From Pseudomonadota bacterium (GTDB taxonomy: Bacteria; Desulfobacterota; Desulfarculia; Desulfarculales; Desulfarculaceae): a stretch of 64,000 bases of DNA. Every line of letters begins with the position of its first letter. The first letter of the stretch is position 1. A program made the position numbers and the translations under genes. Shown here piece by piece: positions 17,191-26,407 of the stretch. The stretch lies in NCBI GenBank assembly GCA_018902755.1, contig JAHIQI010000072.1, positions 13,033 through 77,032 on the forward strand, given 5' to 3'. A model generated the notes under the pieces. The model made no database searches, had not been told where the DNA came from, and was given only the letters and a program-made list of their open reading frames with translations.

Positions 17191-17733
17191 TTACTGCGGC
17201 TCGATTAGGCCGAAGTTTCCGTCGGCGCGGCGATAGATGACATTGAGCGAATTGGTGCGCTCGTTGATGAACACCATGAAGTCGTCCTCGGAAAGGTCCA
17301 GTTGCATGGCCGCCTCGTCGGCGTCCATGGGCTTGGCGGTCAGACTTTGGCTCATGATGACGTGGGGGGTCTTCTCGGGCAGGCTTTCCGCTTCAAAGAT
17401 ATCCAGCTTCACCGGCATCTCGGCCAGGTCCTTGTGGGCCCTGCGGCTGACGTCCTTGAGCTTGTCGCGGTAGCGTCGAATCTGCTTTTCCAGCTTGTCC
17501 ATGACCAGGTCGATGGCGGAGTATAGATCGCCCGTGGTCTCCCGGCCGTGAATCTTGAGACCAGAGGCGATGATGTTCACCTCGGCTTGGTGGCGATGCT
17601 TCTCCACGCTCAAGGTCACGGCGGCCTCCAGGGGCCCATCCAGGTACTTTTGTAACTTGCCGACCTTTTCCCGAGCGTATTCCTTCACCGCCTCGGACGC
17701 CTCAACATGACGGAAGGTCACCTGGATCTGCAT
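17191..17733 (-). CDS. hpf: ribosome hibernation promoting factor, long form
   Basis: A 180-residue HPF. The N-terminal domain (1-100) has the basic S30AE/YfiA fold that sits in the 30S decoding centre, and the C-terminal domain (about 120-178), containing F-I-N-E-R-T-N-S-L-N-V-I-Y-R-R-x-D-G, dimerises ribosomes into 100S particles. The long form makes a separate RMF unnecessary. It lies between rpoN and ptsN, its usual place. Confidence 0.94.
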   Translation of the reverse strand: MQIQVTFRHVEASEAVKEYAREKVGKLQKYLDGPLEAAVTLSVEKHRHQAEVNIIASGLKIHGRETTGDLYSAIDLVMDKLEKQIRRYRDKLKDVSRRAHKDLAEMPVKLDIFEAESLPEKTPHVIMSQSLTAKPMDADEAAMQLDLSEDDFMVFINERTNSLNVIYRRADGNFGLIEPQ

Positions 17734-17823
17734 ATTTGGCCTTCTCCTTGCTAGAAAATCCTATGCTGCCAAATCGGTGAATATGTGGCTTACCCCTGAG
17801 TCGGGTCGTTGTCAACGACCTTT

Positions 17824-19371
17824 TTACCCCTTGGCCTTGCCCATGCCCTTCAGTGGCTGGCGTCGCCGAGAGGAGGGGAGTATGCCCAACATCTCTCTAT
17901 ACTTTGCCACTGTTCGCCTGGCAATGTCGATGTCTTCTCGCTCCAGCATCTCGGCGATGGCCTGGTCGGACAAAGGTTTGGTGGTGTCTTCCTCGGCTAT
18001 GATCTTGCGGATGCGCTCCTTGACCGCCTCGGAGGCCATGGCTTGGCCCTGGAAGCGGTTGATGCCGCTGTTGAAGAAATACTTTAGCTCGAACACGCCT
18101 TGGGGCGTGTGCATGTACTTGTTGGTGGTCACCCGGCTGATGGTGGACTCGTGCATGCCCACATCCTCGGCCACGTCCCTGAGCACCAGAGGCTTTAGCC
18201 GAGTGATGCCCTTTTCAAAGAACTCCCGCTGGAACTTGATGATGGACTCGGTGACCTTGTAGATGGTGCGCTGGCGCTGGTGGATGGAGCGGATGAGCCA
18301 CAGGGCGCTCCGGAGCTTGCCCCGCACGTACTCCTTGGCCTCGGCGTCGCCGCCCAGGGCCAGGGACTCGCGGTAGAAGTTGTTCACCCTGAGCTTGGGC
18401 AGCCCGTCCTCGTTGAGCATGATCACGAACTCCCCGTCCACCTTGTAGACATAGATGTCCGGGGTGATGTACTGGGCCTGCTCGTTGTTCATGCCCTGGC
18501 CGGGCCTGGGGTCCAGACAGCGGATGGCGTCCAGGGCCTGGGCCACCCGGTCCATGTCTATCTTGAGCTTCTTGACGATCACCTGGTAGCGGCGGCGCTC
18601 CAGGTCCGGCAGGTGGTCGGAGATGATGCGGTGCAGTATCTCGTCGTCCGGGTATAGCTCCAAGGCCTGGATCAGTAGGCACTCGCTGAGGTCACGGGCG
18701 GCCACCCCGGCGGGGTCGAAGCCCTGGATGACCTTGAGGGTGCGCTCGGCGGTCCCGGTGTCGGTGTTCGAGACCTGGGCCAACTCCTCCACCCCCAGGG
18801 GCAGATACCCGTCCGCGTCCAGGGACTCGATGATGACTTCACCCACGCGCAGCTCGTCCGGCCCCAGGCCGGTCATGCTCAGCTGCTCCAAAAGGTGGTC
18901 GCGCAGGGAAGGGGGGCTGGAGAGCATGTTCTCGTAGGCCGGGGCGTCCTTTTCCTCGCGCACGATGCTCTCGTAGCCGGAGCCGCCGGAGGAGTATTCG
19001 CCCAGGTAGTTCTCCCAGTCGAACTCGTCGTTGACTTGGCCGTCAACCTCAATTTCGCGCTCGGAGGGGGGCTCCCCAACGGGTTCGGCCTCTAAAGAGT
19101 CGTCGCCGTCGCCCCCGGTCTCGCCCTCCTGGCCGTCGGAACGCAGGGCCAGGTCGCTCTCGGGCTCGGCCCCGGCGTCCAACTCGGCCTGCTCCACGTC
19201 CTGGGTGGTCTCCTCGGTTATCTCCAAAAGGGGATTTTCCAGGAGCTCCTGGTTGATGGTCTCGGCCAGTTCCAGGCGGTTGAGTTGCAGCAGCTTGATG
19301 GCCTGCTGCAACTGGGGAGTCATCACCAGTTGCTGGCTGAGCCTTAAGCTTTGTTTGATCTCCAGGGCCAT
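17824..19371 (-). CDS. rpoN: RNA polymerase sigma-54 factor
   Basis: A 515-residue protein. The N-terminal Gln/Leu-rich activator-interacting region (residues 1-50), an acidic linker (about 60-135), the core-binding domain, a helix-turn-helix and the RpoN box A-R-R-T-V-A-K-Y-R-E near the C terminus are all visible. Sigma-54 transcribes -24/-12 promoters with the aid of AAA+ activators. It starts 6 bp after the lptB stop. A perfect inverted repeat (17804-17820) follows the stop but has no U-tract in this direction. Confidence 0.96.
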   Translation of the reverse strand: MALEIKQSLRLSQQLVMTPQLQQAIKLLQLNRLELAETINQELLENPLLEITEETTQDVEQAELDAGAEPESDLALRSDGQEGETGGDGDDSLEAEPVGEPPSEREIEVDGQVNDEFDWENYLGEYSSGGSGYESIVREEKDAPAYENMLSSPPSLRDHLLEQLSMTGLGPDELRVGEVIIESLDADGYLPLGVEELAQVSNTDTGTAERTLKVIQGFDPAGVAARDLSECLLIQALELYPDDEILHRIISDHLPDLERRRYQVIVKKLKIDMDRVAQALDAIRCLDPRPGQGMNNEQAQYITPDIYVYKVDGEFVIMLNEDGLPKLRVNNFYRESLALGGDAEAKEYVRGKLRSALWLIRSIHQRQRTIYKVTESIIKFQREFFEKGITRLKPLVLRDVAEDVGMHESTISRVTTNKYMHTPQGVFELKYFFNSGINRFQGQAMASEAVKERIRKIIAEEDTTKPLSDQAIAEMLEREDIDIARRTVAKYREMLGILPSSRRRQPLKGMGKAKG

Positions 19372-19377
19372 GGTGGT

Positions 19378-20100
19378 TTACAGCTTGAACTGCTCTCCCA
19401 GGTAGATGCGGCGCGCCACTTCGCTGCCGGCGATGTCCTCGGGGGTGCCTTCCTCCAGCAGGGTGCCGGAGTTGACGATATAGGCACGGTCGCAAACCCC
19501 CAGGGTCTCGCGCACGTTGTGGTCGCTGATGAGGATTCCGATGCCCCGCTCCTTGAGCTGGCGGATGATGTTTTGCAGATCAGCCACCGCCAAGGGATCG
19601 ATGCCCGCGAAGGGCTCGTCGAGCAGGATGAAGCTGGGCTCGGTCACCAGCAGCCGGGTGATCTCCACCCGTCGCCGTTCTCCACCCGAGAGGCTGAAGG
19701 CGCGGTTTCGCCTCAGGTGAGCCACGCCCAGATCGCCCAGCAGGCGCTCCAGGCGTGCCTCTTCCTCGGCTTCGCTTATGTCCAGGGTCTCCAGGATGCC
19801 CCGCACGTTCTCTTCCACGGTGAGCTTGCGGAAGATGCTGGGCTCCTGGGGCAGATAGCTTATGCCCAGGCGGGCCCGCTGGTACATGGGCAGTTCGGTT
19901 ATGTCCTGCTCGTCCAGCATGACCCGGCCCTCGTTGGGCCGGATGAGGCCCACGGTCATGTAAAAAGAGGTGGTCTTGCCGGCGCCGTTGGGGCCCAACA
20001 GGCCCACGATCTCCCGGTCGCGCAACTCCAGGGAAACGCCGTCCACCACCCGGCGGCCGCCGTATATCTTGACCAGGTTTTCCAGGCTCAAGCGAGGCAA
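19378..20100 (-). CDS. lptB: LPS export ABC transporter ATP-binding protein LptB
   Basis: A 240-residue ABC ATPase with Walker A G-P-N-G-A-G-K-T, signature L-S-G-G-E-R-R-R and Walker B I-L-L-D-E-P-F-A-G-I-D. The E-R-R-R-x-E-I-x-R sequence and the length are those of LptB. It powers lipopolysaccharide transport from the inner membrane with LptFG (not in this window). Gene order lptC-lptA-lptB-rpoN is the conserved one. Confidence 0.95.
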   Translation of the reverse strand: MPRLSLENLVKIYGGRRVVDGVSLELRDREIVGLLGPNGAGKTTSFYMTVGLIRPNEGRVMLDEQDITELPMYQRARLGISYLPQEPSIFRKLTVEENVRGILETLDISEAEEEARLERLLGDLGVAHLRRNRAFSLSGGERRRVEITRLLVTEPSFILLDEPFAGIDPLAVADLQNIIRQLKERGIGILISDHNVRETLGVCDRAYIVNSGTLLEEGTPEDIAGSEVARRIYLGEQFKL

Positions 20101-20104
20101 AGGT

Positions 20105-20665
20105 TTATTTCTTCTCTTTCGTTTCCAAGGACTTGGGAGTAATGGTCACCGTCACGCGCTTGCCGGGCTGGCCATGGACCACGGCGCGGTCCTGATCCAG
20201 GAAAACGGTGATCTTTTCGCCGGAGATCTGGTTGGTGCCGCGCCACACCGTGGCCTTGCCCTCCAGGAGCATCTTGCGGCCGCCGGCCCAGTAGGTGGCC
20301 TGGCGCCCCACGGCGATGCGGTCCTTTTGCACCACCTTCACGTGACCCGATGCCACCACCTTGCGAACCTTGCCGCCGCCGTCAAGCATTCCCTCGCCGG
20401 CAGCGCCCTTGGTCTTGGGCTGCTCCTTGCCCTCTTGGTCGTAGTAGACGCTCAGCTTGTCGCAGGTGATCTTGACGTCGCCCTGCACCGCTTTCACCGT
20501 GCCGATAAAGGTGGCGACCTGGGTTTTGTTGTCCACCTCCAGAGAGTCTGCCACCACATGGATGGGCTGATCGTTGGAGGCCAGGGGCATGGTGGCGGCC
20601 CCCACGGAGCCGGCGGCGGCCAGGCACAAGGCCAGCAAGGTGGCGAAAAACGGCAGTCGACTCAT
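20105..20665 (-). CDS. lptA: LPS transport periplasmic bridge protein LptA
   Basis: A 186-residue protein with a signal peptide (residues 1-24, cleavage after an Ala-rich stretch). The OstA/LptA beta-jellyroll follows: I-H-V-V-A-D-S-L-E-V-D ... G-T-V-K-A-V-Q-G-D pattern with repeating strand units. LptA forms the periplasmic bridge carrying LPS from LptC to LptD. It is 4 bp upstream of lptB and 38 bp downstream of lptC. Confidence 0.92.
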   Translation of the reverse strand: MSRLPFFATLLALCLAAAGSVGAATMPLASNDQPIHVVADSLEVDNKTQVATFIGTVKAVQGDVKITCDKLSVYYDQEGKEQPKTKGAAGEGMLDGGGKVRKVVASGHVKVVQKDRIAVGRQATYWAGGRKMLLEGKATVWRGTNQISGEKITVFLDQDRAVVHGQPGKRVTVTITPKSLETKEKK

Positions 20666-20703
20666 AACCCTCTCCCCTTGGAACTAATGAAGCAGATCAT
20701 ATT

Positions 20704-21297
20704 TCACTCCACGGTGGCCCCGGGCGGCGGACCTTTGCCCTCGGGGGTGAAGGTGGAGCGAACCTTGTTTTTCAAAATCATCTTGTTTTGTTCCACCAAG
20801 ACCAGCATGCCTTGGCCGATCACCTTGTACTGCTTGCCCTCAATGGTGACCTCGGCATCGGTTTCGGCGGTTTTGTCTTTTTCCCGATAAGTGATCACCG
20901 AGGTCAGCAACCGGTTGCCGTCGGCGGTGTGGCCGTCCACGTTGCCTTCCAGGGTGATGCTGTTGGACTTCTGGTTATACACGCCCTGGTCACCGGATAG
21001 ATAGACGGTGCCGCCCTTTTCCTGGTAGAACTCCACCGCCACCCGGTCCAGGTAGACCTTGCCCGTATTCTCCTCGTAGCGGGCCTTTTCCGCCTTCAGG
21101 CTCCACTTGCGCACCCCGTTTTCCACGTGGGTGTAGTTCAGGCCCCGAAGGCGTGGACGGCCGTCGCTATCGGTGGGGGCAGCGTCCCCGGCCTTGATGA
21201 CCGGGAGCTGGGCGGGCTGGTGCAGCAAGGCGGCCGCACCGGCACCGGCCACTATAGCCGCCAGCACGGCAAGGATGATCCATCTAAGGCGCTTCAA
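20704..21297 (-). CDS. lptC: LPS export protein LptC
   Basis: A 197-residue inner-membrane-anchored protein. Residues 2-26 form the single transmembrane helix, and the periplasmic part has the LptC/OstA strand pattern (W-S-L-K-A-E-K-A-R-Y, G-x-V-Y-L). I chose TTG at 21297, with GGGAG 6 nt upstream, because it places the membrane helix at the N terminus; the frame stays open to 21489, but that 64-residue extension is Pro/Gly/Arg-rich and unlike LptC. First gene of the lpt-rpoN cluster. Confidence 0.88.
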   Translation of the reverse strand: MKRLRWIILAVLAAIVAGAGAAALLHQPAQLPVIKAGDAAPTDSDGRPRLRGLNYTHVENGVRKWSLKAEKARYEENTGKVYLDRVAVEFYQEKGGTVYLSGDQGVYNQKSNSITLEGNVDGHTADGNRLLTSVITYREKDKTAETDAEVTIEGKQYKVIGQGMLVLVEQNKMILKNKVRSTFTPEGKGPPPGATVE

Positions 21298-21576
21298 GCT
21301 ACTCCCTCGCAAGCCGCCCGGAAGGGCGTTCCCCACGGGCCCGAAGGCTATGCCCCCGGCACACCTAGCCCTTTGAGCCAAGTTCCCGCGCCCCAAGTAT
21401 ATATAGTGGGCCCTGACGGGTAAAGGCAAAATTCTTGCATGCAGAACCAAATAAGGATTGACAATGGCCAAAAAGTGTTGGCAGCCCATATTGGCTCTTT
21501 TTTGAACCGATTTTTGAGTATACTAAAACCCTAAAGGTCCGCATCTTAAGTTACATTTTAGTTGAGGTGCCAAGAA

Positions 21577-22392
21577 ATGCCGGGAGTGCGGGTTTGCCCT
21601 GCTTGTGGAGGCGATGAGTTCCGAAAGTCGAGAAAGCGGGGGACCTGGGAAATCCTGCTTAGTAAGGTGGGCATCAGGCCATATGTTTGCAAAACCTGCC
21701 GCACCCGGTTTTTCGGCAGCAAGGTCGGCGGCGTTCGCAACATAATCGCCTTTATATTTGTGCTGATCTTGGCCGGGGCCGGCGCCTGGTGGTACTTCGG
21801 CGGCGGCAAGACTCCGGCATCTCAAGCTAAAGTAGACAAAGCCCCCATAGAGGCCCAACCAGCCAAGCAGGCGGCGCAACTGCGCGGGCAGATCGCCGCC
21901 CTGGCCGGTAGCCTGGCGGAGATTCGCCGGGAAAAAACCGCCCTGGCCGTCGAACTGTCCCTCTTGCGCGACCAGTTGCAGGCGGCGAAAACCATCCCCG
22001 CCCAGCCTGTCCCCCAGGCCGCCAAAGAAGCGGCGCCGGCCCCACCGGAGGCGCGCACCCTGCTGGGCAGCGTGGGATTTTCTCCGGGTAGCGCCGAACT
22101 GGACCTGTCGGCCCGCAAGACCCTGGCCCAGATAGCCGCGCGGGCGGCCCAAATCCCCGGGGCGCGGGTGCTGGCCGAGGGCGCGGCCGACTCCTCCCCC
22201 ATGGGGGCGCAAACCGCCGCCCGCTTTGGCGACAACGCCGGCCTGGCCATGGCCAGGTCCCTGAGCGTGTTCAGAGCCTTGCAACAGATGGGGGTGGAAC
22301 AGGGGCGCATGGGCCTGGCCGCCTCGGTCCAGGCGGAATCGGCAAAAGACGCCGGGCGCACGGTGCGCATCTGGCTGATACCGCCTTCCTAG
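21577..22392 (+). CDS. zinc-ribbon/TM/OmpA-like domain protein, 271 aa
   Basis: A two-part zinc ribbon (C7-x2-C10 and C38-x2-C41) is followed by a transmembrane helix (about residues 54-73), a coiled coil rich in Ala/Gln/Glu (about 90-130), a Pro/Ala linker and a C-terminal domain (about 150-271). That domain has the OmpA-like pattern G-x-V-x-F-x-x-G-S-A-x-L ... R-x-x-x-V-x-I-x-L. The topology implies a cytoplasmic zinc ribbon and a periplasmic domain, possibly peptidoglycan-binding. The canonical OmpA peptidoglycan residues are only partly recognisable. I chose ATG 21577 (GAGGTG upstream) over a TTG at 21562. It diverges from lptC across about 280 bp that hold promoters only. Function unknown. 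Confidence 0.65.
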   Translation: MPGVRVCPACGGDEFRKSRKRGTWEILLSKVGIRPYVCKTCRTRFFGSKVGGVRNIIAFIFVLILAGAGAWWYFGGGKTPASQAKVDKAPIEAQPAKQAAQLRGQIAALAGSLAEIRREKTALAVELSLLRDQLQAAKTIPAQPVPQAAKEAAPAPPEARTLLGSVGFSPGSAELDLSARKTLAQIAARAAQIPGARVLAEGAADSSPMGAQTAARFGDNAGLAMARSLSVFRALQQMGVEQGRMGLAASVQAESAKDAGRTVRIWLIPPS

Positions 22393-22410
22393 GCTTCACC
22401 GCGCCCCACA

Positions 22411-22443
22411 AAAAAACGCCGCCGACCCCAAGGGCCGGCGGCG
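22411..22443 (-). terminator. rho-independent terminator of hisD
   Basis: CGCCGCCGACC (22417-22427) pairs with GGCCGGCGGCG (22433-22443) around a 5-nt loop. On the minus strand it is followed by a T-run, complement of the A-run ending at 22416. It lies between the convergent OmpA-like gene and hisD. Confidence 0.85.
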
Positions 22444-22466
22444 CGATTCGTTCTTGTGGCGGGCGT

Positions 22467-23759
22467 CTAGCTTTCCAGGCGCTTGCGGATGCACATGGCG
22501 TGGATGGGCAGGCCCTCGGCCTCGGCCAGGGTGGTGATGGTCTCGCCCAGCGAGGCCAGGCCCTCCTTGGTCAGGTACTGGTAGGTGGGCTTCTTGATGA
22601 AGTCGTCCACGCTCAGGCCGCTGAAGCTGAGCGCCGCCTGGCCGGTGGGTAGGACGTGGTTGGTGCCAGAAGCGTAGTCGCCCACTGGAACCGGGGCCCA
22701 GGGGCCCATGAAGATGCTGCCCGCGTGGCGCACCTTCTGCAGGGTCAGGAAGGGATCGGCGGTGACGATCTCCAGGTGCTCGGCCGCGTACTGATTGGTG
22801 AACTCGATGGCCGCCTCGATGTCCTCGGCCACCAGGATGGCGCAGTAGCGCATGGCCTGGTCCATGATCTCGGTGCGAGGCATGCTGGGGTAGAGCCGCT
22901 CGATCTCATCGCACACCGCCTGGGCCAACTCGGGATCGTCGGTGACCATCACCGCAGCCGCGTCGGGATCGTGCTCCACCTGGCTCAGGAAGTCCAGGGC
23001 CAGGAACTCGGGCCGGGCCGTGGAGTCGGCCAAGAGCAGGGCCTCGGAAGGCCCGGCCGGGGAGTCGATGTCCACCTGGCCGTAGACCAGCATCTTGGCC
23101 GCGGTCACGTACTTGTTGCCCGGCCCCACGATCTTGGCCACCTTTTCGATGGTGTCGGTGCCGTAGGCCAGGGCGCCCACCGCCCAGGGGCCGCCGATCT
23201 TGTAGACTTCCTTGACCCCGGCGATGTCGCAGGCTACCAGGGTGTAGGCGTTGGCCACCAGGCCGTCGTCGGGCGGGGTGGTCACCACCACCCGTTTGAC
23301 CCCGGCCACCACGGCGGGAAGGATGGTCATCAAAACGCTGGAGGGGTAGGCCGCGCGCCGTCCGGGCACGTAGCAGCCAGCCGAGTCCAGGGGGGTGTTC
23401 TTGCGGCCGGCGATGATGCCGGGCATCACTTCCATCTGCCACTGGGGCCGGTCCAACTGGGCCGTGTGGAAGGTGACCACGTTCTTGGCGGCTATCTTCA
23501 AATGGTCCACCACGTTCTGGGGAACCTGGCGGTAGGCGTCCTCTATCTCCTGTGGCGTGACCAGGAAATCCTCGGCTTTCAGATCGCCCTTCAGCTTGAG
23601 GTAGTGCTCCACGTTGACCGCGTCGCCGCGCTGGCGGATGTCGTCCAAGATGGCCTTGGTGGAGTTGTAAATTTCCGAAACGTCCTGCATGGACCGGCGC
23701 ATGATGGTGTCCAGGCGCTCCGGGCTGAGATCGGCAATCTTTTCTGGATTCAGTCGCAT
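22467..23759 (-). CDS. hisD: histidinol dehydrogenase
   Basis: A 430-residue zinc- and NAD-dependent enzyme catalysing the last two oxidations of histidine biosynthesis. Signature regions are D-S-A-G-C-Y-V-P-G-R-R-A-A-Y-P-S-S-V, the D-S-P-A-G-P-S-E-x-L metal/substrate loop and C-terminal N-H-V-L-P-T. The length is normal. No other his gene is adjacent, so hisD is unlinked from the rest of its pathway in this window. An intrinsic terminator follows. Confidence 0.95.
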   Translation of the reverse strand: MRLNPEKIADLSPERLDTIMRRSMQDVSEIYNSTKAILDDIRQRGDAVNVEHYLKLKGDLKAEDFLVTPQEIEDAYRQVPQNVVDHLKIAAKNVVTFHTAQLDRPQWQMEVMPGIIAGRKNTPLDSAGCYVPGRRAAYPSSVLMTILPAVVAGVKRVVVTTPPDDGLVANAYTLVACDIAGVKEVYKIGGPWAVGALAYGTDTIEKVAKIVGPGNKYVTAAKMLVYGQVDIDSPAGPSEALLLADSTARPEFLALDFLSQVEHDPDAAAVMVTDDPELAQAVCDEIERLYPSMPRTEIMDQAMRYCAILVAEDIEAAIEFTNQYAAEHLEIVTADPFLTLQKVRHAGSIFMGPWAPVPVGDYASGTNHVLPTGQAALSFSGLSVDDFIKKPTYQYLTKEGLASLGETITTLAEAEGLPIHAMCIRKRLES

Positions 23760-23842
23760 AACCTAACTATCTCCATGAATGGCAAATTCTTCGGTAGGAG
23801 AAAATACCAGCAGTACGCGGCCTTGGCAAGGGCGGCCGGCGC

Positions 23843-24355
23843 TCAGGAAAGTTGAGCCAGATAATCCCTAAGGGCCTGGGCGGTGGATTCGTAGCCCAAC
23901 TCCTCCCAAGGCAGCTCCTCGGGCGCGAAGGCCTGCATCTCCAGGGCCTCAGCGCCAGCCTTGAGGCGGCCGCCGTTGGCGCTGGCGGTGTAAACCACCA
24001 GGACCCAGGGATAACCCGGGTAGGAATAGACCCCCAGCAGGCCGGTCAACTCCACCTCCAGCCCGGTCTCCTCCGCCACTTCCCGCAGGGCCGCCTCGGG
24101 CACCACCTCGCCGCGGTCCACGTGGCCACCGGGTAAAATCCACTTGCCGTAGGCGCGGTCCCTTTGGGCCCGGCGAAGGAGCAGGACCCCTTGTTTGGTG
24201 TCCACCACCACCGCGGCGGCCACCTTGGGGTCTTCGTACACCGGCAGGCCGCAGGAGGTGCAGGTATAGGGCGCTCCGCCGGGGTTGAGCCCCTTGGTGG
24301 AGATCAGGGCGCCGCCGCAAGCAGCGCAAAAACGGGGTGTGATGGGATGGGCCAT
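23843..24355 (-). CDS. NUDIX hydrolase with N-terminal zinc ribbon
   Basis: A 170-residue protein. The N-terminal C-x2-C ... C-x2-C zinc ribbon (residues 9-35) precedes a Nudix box, G-x5-E-x7-R-E-x2-E-E-x-G, at about residues 75-100. This resembles the C-terminal part of NADH pyrophosphatase (NudC) and the NudJ-like families. Substrates are nucleoside diphosphates linked to another moiety; the exact one cannot be predicted. It lies between hisD and the signalling cluster, all minus strand. Confidence 0.85.
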   Translation of the reverse strand: MAHPITPRFCAACGGALISTKGLNPGGAPYTCTSCGLPVYEDPKVAAAVVVDTKQGVLLLRRAQRDRAYGKWILPGGHVDRGEVVPEAALREVAEETGLEVELTGLLGVYSYPGYPWVLVVYTASANGGRLKAGAEALEMQAFAPEELPWEELGYESTAQALRDYLAQLS

Positions 24356-24381
24356 GGTGTCAGTCGCACTCGGAATCTATA

Positions 24382-25227
24382 TTAGTCCCGGCGTTTGACC
24401 AGGGTGACCTGGTTGCCGGCTTGGTTGTAAGTAACTTCGTCCATGATGGCGTTGGCCAGGAAAATGCCCCGGCCCCGCTCGCTCAACAGGTACTCGTTGG
24501 AGGTGGGGTTGAGCAGGCGGCCGTGATTGAAGCCCGCCCCCTGGTCGCTTACCGTGGCTTGCATCCGGCCGCTGTCCAAAACGACCTCGACCTCCACGAA
24601 CTTGCTCTCGTCCCAACGGTTGCCGTGTTCCATGGCGTTGGTGATGGCTTCGGCCAGAGCCAGCTTGAGGTTGTTCTCCAGGTCGTGCTTGGCGAAACCG
24701 ACAGCCACCGCGGACAAGGATATCTGATAAACCAGATCCTGCACACATCCGGGGTTGCTGGGGGCGCGCATGCGGGTGGTCTGGCACACCGCGGGCAGAG
24801 CGCATCCCTTGGGGCGGATGCAGGCCAGGCTGAGGGTCTTGCTGACCACCTGATCCAGGATGTCCAGGTCCAGGGGCTTGGCCAAAAAGTTCTCCGCCCC
24901 CGCTTTCAGGGCGTCCACCACCATAGATGCCTCGTCGTAACCGCTGATCATGACCACCGGCAGGCGGGGGTTCATGTCCTTGATGGCCTTGAGCAGCTGC
25001 ATGCCGTCCAGGTGGGGCATGCGCACGTCGCTGATGACCAGGTCGCAGGTATGGCCTCGCAGGAACTCCAGGGCGTCCCTGCCGTTGGCGGCGGTGGAAA
25101 CCTCGTAGCCCTTTTCCGAAAGCAGCCGGGCCAGCAACTCGATGATCATGGACTCGTCGTCCACCACCAGGATGTGGTAGCTCTCCTGGGGCAAGGAGGG
25201 AGCTTGGCTGCGGCGCGAGGATGTCAT
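24382..25227 (-). CDS. response regulator fused to HATPase (RsbW-like) kinase domain
   Basis: A 281-residue protein. The receiver domain (residues 17-135) has acidic pocket D23/D24, phosphoacceptor D67 and C-terminal K-P. The C-terminal domain (about 160-281) is a GHKL/HATPase of the anti-sigma-factor type: N-box L-A-E-A-I-T-N-A-M-E-H-G, then D-Q-G-A-G-F and G-R-G-I-F-L. There is no His-kinase dimerisation domain, so it is expected to phosphorylate a STAS-type antagonist. It lies directly after the PP2C phosphatase (its first base follows that gene's stop). With the STAS protein at 26714 it forms a partner-switching set. The output (sigma factor or other) is not in this window. Confidence 0.88.
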   Translation of the reverse strand: MTSSRRSQAPSLPQESYHILVVDDESMIIELLARLLSEKGYEVSTAANGRDALEFLRGHTCDLVISDVRMPHLDGMQLLKAIKDMNPRLPVVMISGYDEASMVVDALKAGAENFLAKPLDLDILDQVVSKTLSLACIRPKGCALPAVCQTTRMRAPSNPGCVQDLVYQISLSAVAVGFAKHDLENNLKLALAEAITNAMEHGNRWDESKFVEVEVVLDSGRMQATVSDQGAGFNHGRLLNPTSNEYLLSERGRGIFLANAIMDEVTYNQAGNQVTLVKRRD

Positions 25228-26407
25228 TCAGAAATCCATGATGATAACAGCGACGTCATCGGGTAGATGATCGCCGTCACACTGGCCCAACTCCAAGGCC
25301 AGTTGGCCGGCCAGCTTGCTGGCTTCCAGTGCGCGGTGCTGTTCAAGCAACTGTTTCAGGCGCTCCGTGCCCATGGGCTCTCCCAGGGCGTTGGGTGCGT
25401 CCACCAATCCATCCGTATATATGACCAGGCGTTGGCCGCCGGTCAGTTGCGATTGCCTATCACAGTATTGTAGCAGGGCCTGATCGTTTGAAAACACCCC
25501 CAAGAAGGGGCTGGACTGTTCCAGGGTGGTCACCTCTCCGGACTGGTCTTGCAGCAGGGGGGAGGGGTGGCCGGCCAGGCACCAACGCAGAATGTTGTTC
25601 CGGGGGGCGTAGCGGCCCAGAAAGGTGGTTACGAACACGTCATCCGGGGTGAGGCGCAGGAGGTCCTCGTTCAAAAGCTTCAGCACCCTGGCCGGGGAAT
25701 AGTGGCTCCCCAGATAGCGCGGCACCAGGGCCTTTAAGATGCTGGCGGTCATGGCCGAGGCCACCCCGTGGCCGGAGACGTCGGCCACCACCAGGCCCAG
25801 GTCCCCTCCGGGAAGCTCGAAAAAGTCGAAGTAGTCCCCCGCCCACTCCGCGGCAGGGCTTGAAAAGCCAGGCGGCCTTGAGCCCTGGAAGTTCTTTCTG
25901 CTTGGGCAGCAGGAACTGCTGGTAGCGGGCGGCCAACTCCAACTCGTCGGCCATTATCTGGTTCTTGGCCCGGAGGTCGGCCATCATGCGCTTGGCGTTC
26001 ACCGCGTTGCGGATTTTGAGCGGCAGCACCAACTTCAGGTCCACCTCGCTGAGGGGCTTGACGAAATAGCCGTAGCAGTCCATGGCCAGCACCTTGGTCA
26101 GGGACTCCACGTCGTCCAAGGAGCTGTTGACGATGACCGGGATTCCCCTGGCCTCGGGGTTGCCCATGCGCCATTGCAGGAAGGTGAACCCGTCCATCAC
26201 CGGCATCATAAGGTCCAGGAGGATCAGGTCCACTTCGGGATTACGGCTCAGTATTTCCATGGCCTCCTGTCCGTGGGAGGCCTCGAAAAAGCGGTAGCCC
26301 TCTTGGGAAAGGCTTTCGGTGAGCAGATTGCGGTTCAGCCGGGAGTCGTCCACCACCAGGATGGAGGCCGGCGGGTCCCATGTCCCTTGGCTCCAGTTGT
26401 GGCTCAT
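25228..26407 (-). CDS. response regulator-SpoIIE/PP2C phosphatase, broken by a frameshift
   Basis: From ATG 26407 a receiver domain (D20/D21, phosphoacceptor D65, K-P) and coiled coil are read to about 25840. The frame then loses homology. The next minus-strand frame continues the expected PP2C phosphatase: G-G-D-Y-F-D-F-F, V-A-D-V-S-G-H-G-V-A-S-A-M, Y-T-D-G-L-V-D-A and D-D-V-A-V, ending at 25228. The join is at a run of five C (25836-25840); four would restore ...P-C-R-G-V-G-G-D-Y-F-D, the family motif. This is a sequencing or assembly slip, or a real mutation. If intact, it would be an RsbU-like phosphatase dephosphorylating the STAS antagonist. It stands between STAS and the HATPase partner. 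Confidence 0.8.

Noticed and set aside
17804..17825. Inverted repeat GGTCGTT/AACGACC after rpoN followed by TTTTT on the plus strand.
   Set aside because: No plus-strand gene ends here and the minus-strand reading has no U-tract, so it is not a clear terminator for rpoN.
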